Of a stretch of DNA of 9,137 bases, positions 5,341-9,137 are shown piece after piece. A program made the translations under genes and the position numbers. The notes under the pieces were generated by a model, which did no database searches, was not told the origin of the DNA, and saw nothing but the letters and a program-made list of their open reading frames with translations. The DNA comes from Flectobacillus sp. (lineage in GTDB: Bacteria > Bacteroidota > Bacteroidia > Cytophagales > Spirosomataceae), in the NCBI GenBank assembly GCA_029865665.1, contig JARXAV010000342.1, positions 1-9,137 on the forward strand. Reading direction: 5' to 3'. Each line of letters starts with the position of its first letter. Position 1 is the first letter of the stretch.

Positions 5341-7344
5341 TTAATGTGTAATGGCAATTTTACGAACAAATGTATGCTGTTCGCTGGACAGTCGCAACAT
5401 ATAAATGCCCGTATTGAGTGTTTGTAAATTAATTTCTTGGCTGTTTGTTTCTTCTTTCCAGACCGTTCTACCTGTTAAATCTAACACCTCCACATATTTT
5501 AAGGTTGGATTATTCCATTGAATCAGTCCTGAACTCGGATTCGGTGACACAATAAGTTGGCTATCTACTTCATCTTCTGTCGCCAATGGTTTATTGATTA
5601 CGTTGATTACTTCTACTCTTCCTCCCATTACTGGACGAATCATCAATGAACCTTTTACAGCAGAATTGGTGTCCGTATCGGGTACCCATTCAGACCCAAA
5701 ACTAAAGAAGGTTGTATTAAACGTTGTCTTCTTTTTACTAGCATCTAACTGATAATGCGGTGTATTCTTGTCTAAACCTATTTTCAACGGAACATCATCA
5801 CTTAGCTGTAAATACCCTACATAAAACGTATCTGACACTGCTATTGGTGTTTTGACAGTCTGTTGAATGCTCTCCCCAACTTGATAGGTCGCTTCTTTAC
5901 GGACATCGTATTCGATGAAGCCATTCATTAAGTCTGGATATTGAATGACCACCTGACGCTGTGACAATACTTTCCCTGGCTTACCTTTGTCTTTATCCCA
6001 AACAACCACAAGGGTATTTTTCCCTACTAAATTTTGAAGTGAGGGAGCAATCGCCAAACGAATTGCACGCACAGAATCGACCTTGCCGTTGTTGATAAAC
6101 TGAACTGCCACTTTTCCATAACCCTGACTCAGGTAAGAAGAAGCCTCCGCAGTACCATCGTCGTAGGCATAATAATCTTCCAATACGGTAGTTTTGCTAA
6201 TGGTATCGTTAGCCGTCAATACATTGGGAAGTTTTATATTCACTCCGTCCAAAGAAGCATACTCAAATGTTGCTTTTAATTGCACTTTGCTGGCACTCGC
6301 AATGGTCACTTTGGGTAAGGCTAAACGAATAGTTCTGGTTTCAATTTTGTTTTCAAAGTCATTTAGGGTAACGTCTCTTGTAAGGAGCGTTGCCCCCGTC
6401 TGATCGGTTAACTTAAATTGTACTTTGGGGTTAAAACGAGATGCGTAAGTGATTAAATCTGTCGAAATACTATCCACTAATACAGCCGAGGGATTTTGGA
6501 GCAACTGCTTAATTGGCATTGAGCGGTAGCGTTTTAGCAAAGGGCTGACCTCTTTTCGTAATGCAGCATCCACTAAAACGTTATCTTTCAAGGTTCTGGC
6601 TTTATTAAAATACACGTAATCCACATTCCACGTATCAAACTGTCCAGTTAAACGCCCAAAAGCGACGAACTTAAACTGAAACTTTTCGTGCAGATAATCC
6701 GCACTCTTAACCCCAATGAATTGCTGAATAAAAGTTGGATTCGGAGATTTGCCTTTCATTGTCCAAACAGCATTCCATTGCCCACGACTATTCAGAAATA
6801 ACACTTGAAGTGAGTCGTTCGGGTCTGGTTGTTCGCCTAAACCTGTATTTTGATAATAAAAACTCAAATAAAGGCTATCTCGAAGGCTATAAGAAGATAA
6901 ATCAATGGCTTTACTCATTAAAGAATCCGTACGCCCTTGCATCGTCAAAGAGTCATTACTTTCTTTCGGAAAAATATAAGGCGAACCATTGGCTTTTAAT
7001 CCGTCAAACGAAGCCATATTCACCGAAGGCTGTTGGGTAGAATAGGTATTATTCACCCAAATATTGGTAGGTGTTATCCACAAATTAGGATTGGGAATAC
7101 CATTTTTTGAGTTTGCGAAATCGTCAAAAAATGGCAATTGCAAAGAAGTATCAGCAGTTTTAGCCCCTTTATTTGGGGTACGTTGCAAAGGGTAATAATC
7201 GTCCAATGGTACAGTCTTAAACTGACCAAACGATACAGATGTAGCAACAAAAAAGAGTGGTAAGAGAACTAACCACCCTTTTTTGTGTTTATGCCATGCA
7301 CCTAATGTGACGGCATAAACATCAATAACTCTTTTTATCATCAT
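5341..7344 (-). CDS. T9SS type A sorting domain-containing exported protein
   Basis: A 667-residue protein predicted to cross the inner membrane by the Sec route and the outer membrane by the type IX system. I chose the tandem ATG at 7344/7341, 5 bp after the PASTA stop codon; the frame opens earlier but would overlap that gene. The N-terminus has an unusually long basic n-region and then the hydrophobic G-W-L-V-L-L-P-L-F-F-V-A (23-34), with likely cleavage near residue 40 (F-G before Q). The mature start contains L-P-F-F-D-D-F followed by a Trp/Asn-rich beta stretch and M-A-S-F-D-G-L-K-A, a pattern seen in large Cytophagales cell-surface proteins of unknown function. The middle looks all-beta. 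The C-terminal ~71 residues are a sorting domain: S-P-N-P-S-S-G, L-D-L-T-G-R, L-N-T-G-I-Y-M-L-R and a final F-V-R-K-I-A-I. No enzymatic motif was recognised; an adhesin or structural role is a guess. Confidence 0.92.
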   Translation of the reverse strand: MMIKRVIDVYAVTLGAWHKHKKGWLVLLPLFFVATSVSFGQFKTVPLDDYYPLQRTPNKGAKTADTSLQLPFFDDFANSKNGIPNPNLWITPTNIWVNNTYSTQQPSVNMASFDGLKANGSPYIFPKESNDSLTMQGRTDSLMSKAIDLSSYSLRDSLYLSFYYQNTGLGEQPDPNDSLQVLFLNSRGQWNAVWTMKGKSPNPTFIQQFIGVKSADYLHEKFQFKFVAFGRLTGQFDTWNVDYVYFNKARTLKDNVLVDAALRKEVSPLLKRYRSMPIKQLLQNPSAVLVDSISTDLITYASRFNPKVQFKLTDQTGATLLTRDVTLNDFENKIETRTIRLALPKVTIASASKVQLKATFEYASLDGVNIKLPNVLTANDTISKTTVLEDYYAYDDGTAEASSYLSQGYGKVAVQFINNGKVDSVRAIRLAIAPSLQNLVGKNTLVVVWDKDKGKPGKVLSQRQVVIQYPDLMNGFIEYDVRKEATYQVGESIQQTVKTPIAVSDTFYVGYLQLSDDVPLKIGLDKNTPHYQLDASKKKTTFNTTFFSFGSEWVPDTDTNSAVKGSLMIRPVMGGRVEVINVINKPLATEDEVDSQLIVSPNPSSGLIQWNNPTLKYVEVLDLTGRTVWKEETNSQEINLQTLNTGIYMLRLSSEQHTFVRKIAITH

Positions 7345-7349
7345 GATTA

Positions 7350-8126
7350 TTAATTTTCCGTTGGCGGATTTCCAGCCACCCAAAGGTCAATCATTTCACC
7401 TGCGTGTAGTTTATTGCCTTCATCACAAGCAGGAGTTTGACGAATCACTTTACCTGCTGGTTCAGTGGACTCTGCATCGTAGATGACTGTTCCTTTTTGA
7501 AGTCCTGATCCTGAGATTATAATAACTGCTTCGTCATAAGGTTTATCCACTACGCATGGCACCTCAATTTCTTGATTACCGACTCCGTTACCCACTACAA
7601 GCGTTACTCTTGAACCTTTTGCAATTAACGAACCAGCTTCTATTTTGGTATTTTGATACTTCACTTCTATGACCTCATTTTCACGAATATCGTTTTGATA
7701 CTCCAAATTAGGTTCTAATAACCCTGCTATCAAGAGTTGTTGCATGGCACTCTTTACGGATTGATCTGTCAGTTTAGGCAATCTCACCATCGGAGCGGTT
7801 TCCGTATTAATGGTCAAGTAAATTTTACGACCTTGCTTTACTTTTGAATTTTCTAAAGGATATTGGGTTAAAACCGTCAAAGGTTTTACGCCTGGCGTGA
7901 AAGTACTATCCGTTACTTCAAATTCAAGATTGCGGTCACTTAAAATATCCTTTGCTTCTTCCATTGACAATCCTTTCAAATTAGGCACAGAGATTGTTTC
8001 GCCATGATTGGTACTCCACGGTAGATAGACAAAGAAAAAGCCAAAAAATAATACCAGTACTAAACATACGATTAACGACGCATGTACAAAAACATCTTTC
8101 TTGGAATCGGTAGGAATTTTTATCAT
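7350..8126 (-). CDS. Membrane-anchored protein with three PASTA domains
   Basis: A 258-residue protein with a short cytoplasmic tail, one transmembrane helix (about 13-36, strongly hydrophobic and Phe-rich) and an extracytoplasmic part made of three PASTA repeats at about 45-108, 113-179 and 186-252. Each repeat opens with a short V/L-P strand (V-P-N-L-K-G-L, L-P-K-L-T, V-P-C-V-V) and ends with a basic/Gly turn and hydrophobic strand (G-R-K-I-Y-L-T-I, G-S-R-V-T-L-V-V, G-E-M-I-D-L-W-V). PASTA domains in penicillin-binding proteins and Ser/Thr kinases sense peptidoglycan or muropeptides. Here there is neither a kinase nor a transpeptidase domain, as is common for Bacteroidota stand-alone PASTA proteins. 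Cys191 and Cys234 in the third repeat could form a disulfide outside the cytoplasm. It heads a tight unit with the T9SS gene (5 bp gap). The role in envelope maintenance is inferred. Confidence 0.93.
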   Translation of the reverse strand: MIKIPTDSKKDVFVHASLIVCLVLVLFFGFFFVYLPWSTNHGETISVPNLKGLSMEEAKDILSDRNLEFEVTDSTFTPGVKPLTVLTQYPLENSKVKQGRKIYLTINTETAPMVRLPKLTDQSVKSAMQQLLIAGLLEPNLEYQNDIRENEVIEVKYQNTKIEAGSLIAKGSRVTLVVGNGVGNQEIEVPCVVDKPYDEAVIIISGSGLQKGTVIYDAESTEPAGKVIRQTPACDEGNKLHAGEMIDLWVAGNPPTEN

Positions 8127-8311
8127 TTCTTTAGTTTATATTCAATTTAGACTTGACTGGTTTGAAAGAATCATCTAGTTGCTCTACTTAGTCCAGCAAG
8201 TATGAATGTGGGACGATGACTCGCATTCTTCTAATTAACGATGCAATTTACAAGATTAGTTTGTTTTTGGAAAATTGGATGTAGAAAGATTGAAGTCTAT
8301 CTTTGTTTTGT
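8127..8311. other. Divergent intergenic control region
   Basis: 185 bp between the PASTA gene (leftward) and the right-edge gene (rightward), with no coding potential I trust. The plus-strand promoter lies in its right end. I find no exact TAnnTTTG on the minus strand for the PASTA gene; the closest is TAATCTTG, one mismatch, without a matching -33 element. Confidence 0.5.
8275..8305 (+). promoter_or_regulatory. Bacteroidota -33/-7 promoter of the right-edge gene
   Basis: TTG at 8275-8277, a 20-bp spacer, and TATCTTTG at 8298-8305, an exact fit to TAnnTTTG with the expected spacing for the Bacteroidota primary sigma factor. The box ends only 6 bp before the ATG at 8312, so the transcript should start at or within a few bases of the start codon, giving a leaderless or nearly leaderless mRNA. 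Confidence 0.7.
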
Positions 8312-9137
8312 ATGACATCTATCGACGACATAATTCAAAAAATTGCCTCCTTACAAGACTCCGCTAGTCCACACTATTTTTCGGATGGCTTGTTTGAGTC
8401 TTATCGTGGCAATGCTATTTGGGGCTATAAACGTCCCGATACCAACCTCTTTTTTACAGCAATTACCCTTTTTACTTTACAATCCATCCAATCAAAACTT
8501 TCGCTTAACTCTCAGCAAATCATTAATACGATTTGCCAGAAAGGCATTAAAAACTACCCTGATTTTCAGAATAAAGATGGATTATTGACCTTTAATTTCT
8601 TTAAGACGAAACCCTCACACCATTTCCCACACGGGAATATCTTACATCGTTTTGAGCATTTCAGAATTCCTGATGACATCGACGATACGGCATTCGTGTA
8701 TCTTACTGCAAATTATACGCCAAAAGATGCCATTGCGTTACAAGCAAAACTACGGGTTCATTCAAACGGCTATAAACAAAGCATCCGAAACACCTTTCCA
8801 GCTTATCGCTCTTTAAAAGCGTATTCTACTTGGTTTGGCAAAAATATGTATATCGAATTTGATGCCTGTGCCTTATCGAATATGCTCTATTGCCTGCTCC
8901 ATTTTGGTATCGAACTCGACGAACACGGCATTGACTCTGTCCGTTATATTCAACAATGTATTCTGAGTAACCACTATTTAGCAACTCCTTTTAGAGTAGC
9001 TCACCAGTATGCCCGTACGCCCTTGATTATTTACCATGTGGTTCGGCTAATGGCTCGTTTCAAAATCCCAGAATTGGAAATTTGTCAAGAAAAAATCATT
9101 CAAGACATTCAGCATTTATTAACGAATTCCTCCCTGA
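8312..9137 (+). CDS. Uncharacterised protein with class II terpene-cyclase-like DxDD motif (3' end missing)
   Basis: An open frame of 275 codons that runs off the right edge. The ATG at 8312 is the first in frame after a TGA at 8291, and the next in-frame ATG is about 180 codons on, so the start is well fixed. There is no signal peptide, so it should be cytoplasmic or peripheral. Visible conserved-looking blocks are Y-P-D-F-Q-N-K-D-G-L (82-91), a Lys/His/Phe stretch K-T-K-P-S-H-H-F-P-H-G (98-108), H-R-F-E-H-F-R-I-P-D-D-I-D-D-T-A (112-127), and A-Y-S-T-W-F-G-K (170-177) with I-E-F-D-A-C (181-186). I recall similar blocks in unannotated Bacteroidota proteins. The D-I-D-D-T-A core equals the DxDD general-acid motif of class II terpene cyclases of copalyl-diphosphate-synthase type. 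The mostly helical composition would suit an alpha/alpha barrel. A catalytic role is a hypothesis; no QW motifs were found. Confidence 0.85.
   Translation, partial: MTSIDDIIQKIASLQDSASPHYFSDGLFESYRGNAIWGYKRPDTNLFFTAITLFTLQSIQSKLSLNSQQIINTICQKGIKNYPDFQNKDGLLTFNFFKTKPSHHFPHGNILHRFEHFRIPDDIDDTAFVYLTANYTPKDAIALQAKLRVHSNGYKQSIRNTFPAYRSLKAYSTWFGKNMYIEFDACALSNMLYCLLHFGIELDEHGIDSVRYIQQCILSNHYLATPFRVAHQYARTPLIIYHVVRLMARFKIPELEICQEKIIQDIQHLLTNSSL

Noticed and set aside
5006..5344. Plus-strand open frames antisense to the canonical rhodanese
   Set aside because: The opposite strand encodes a clear rhodanese with active-site loop; the antisense frames show no family features.
7345..7383. Longer N-terminus for the T9SS protein, starting at 7383
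   Set aside because: It would overlap the end of the PASTA coding region by 34 bp and lengthen an already long signal-peptide n-region; the tandem ATG 5 bp after the PASTA stop is the better start.
8204..8228. Imperfect hairpin GAATGTGGGAC / GACTCGCATTC in the divergent region
   Set aside because: Pairing needs two G-U wobbles and one mismatch and works only on plus-strand RNA, but it lies upstream of the mapped-looking plus promoter and so is probably not transcribed from it.
8343..8588. Short plus-strand frame inside the right-edge gene
   Set aside because: It lies in another frame of the longer 275-codon reading frame, which has its own promoter and conserved-looking blocks.

Overview
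The window reads as a low-GC chromosomal segment of a Bacteroidota bacterium, most likely of the order Cytophagales. The evidence is a type IX secretion (T9SS) C-terminal sorting domain, Bacteroidota-style promoter boxes (TAnnTTTG), A-rich start regions without clear Shine-Dalgarno sequences, and a stand-alone triple-PASTA membrane protein. The order-level placement is an inference from gene content and could be wrong. No tRNA, rRNA, CRISPR array, transposase or prophage gene is visible.

Layout. Positions 1-2227 form a molybdenum-cofactor block. mobA (cut by the left edge) and moaC are on the minus strand and overlap by 4 bp; moeA diverges from them across a 125-bp region with a minus-strand -7 box. 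Positions 2228-2394 are a convergent intergenic region with three different perfect palindromes in a row, followed by a strong terminator hairpin. Everything from 2395 to 8126 is then on the minus strand. In transcription order it runs: PASTA protein, T9SS cargo protein, rhodanese with a canonical CRSGARS loop, a hairpin, a small secreted/membrane protein of unknown function, an intrinsic terminator, a second divergent rhodanese, lgt, and an Ala/Glu/Lys-rich 45-residue-repeat protein. From 8312 to the right edge, a plus-strand gene of an unnamed family starts almost directly on a near-consensus Bacteroidota promoter.

Functional reading. The Moco genes cover early (MoaC), insertion (MoeA) and nucleotide-attachment (MobA) steps. 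The minus-strand genes have an envelope theme: prolipoprotein diacylglyceryl transfer (Lgt), peptidoglycan/envelope contact (PASTA), a T9SS-exported protein, a signal-peptide protein, and a helical protein that may bind membranes. The two rhodaneses may handle sulfur or persulfide groups. Their nearness to Moco genes is suggestive but not evidence of a role there.

The items most worth a second look are the right-edge protein with a DIDDTA motif like that of class II terpene cyclases, the repeat protein after lgt, and the palindrome cluster. No clearly new multi-gene system is evident.
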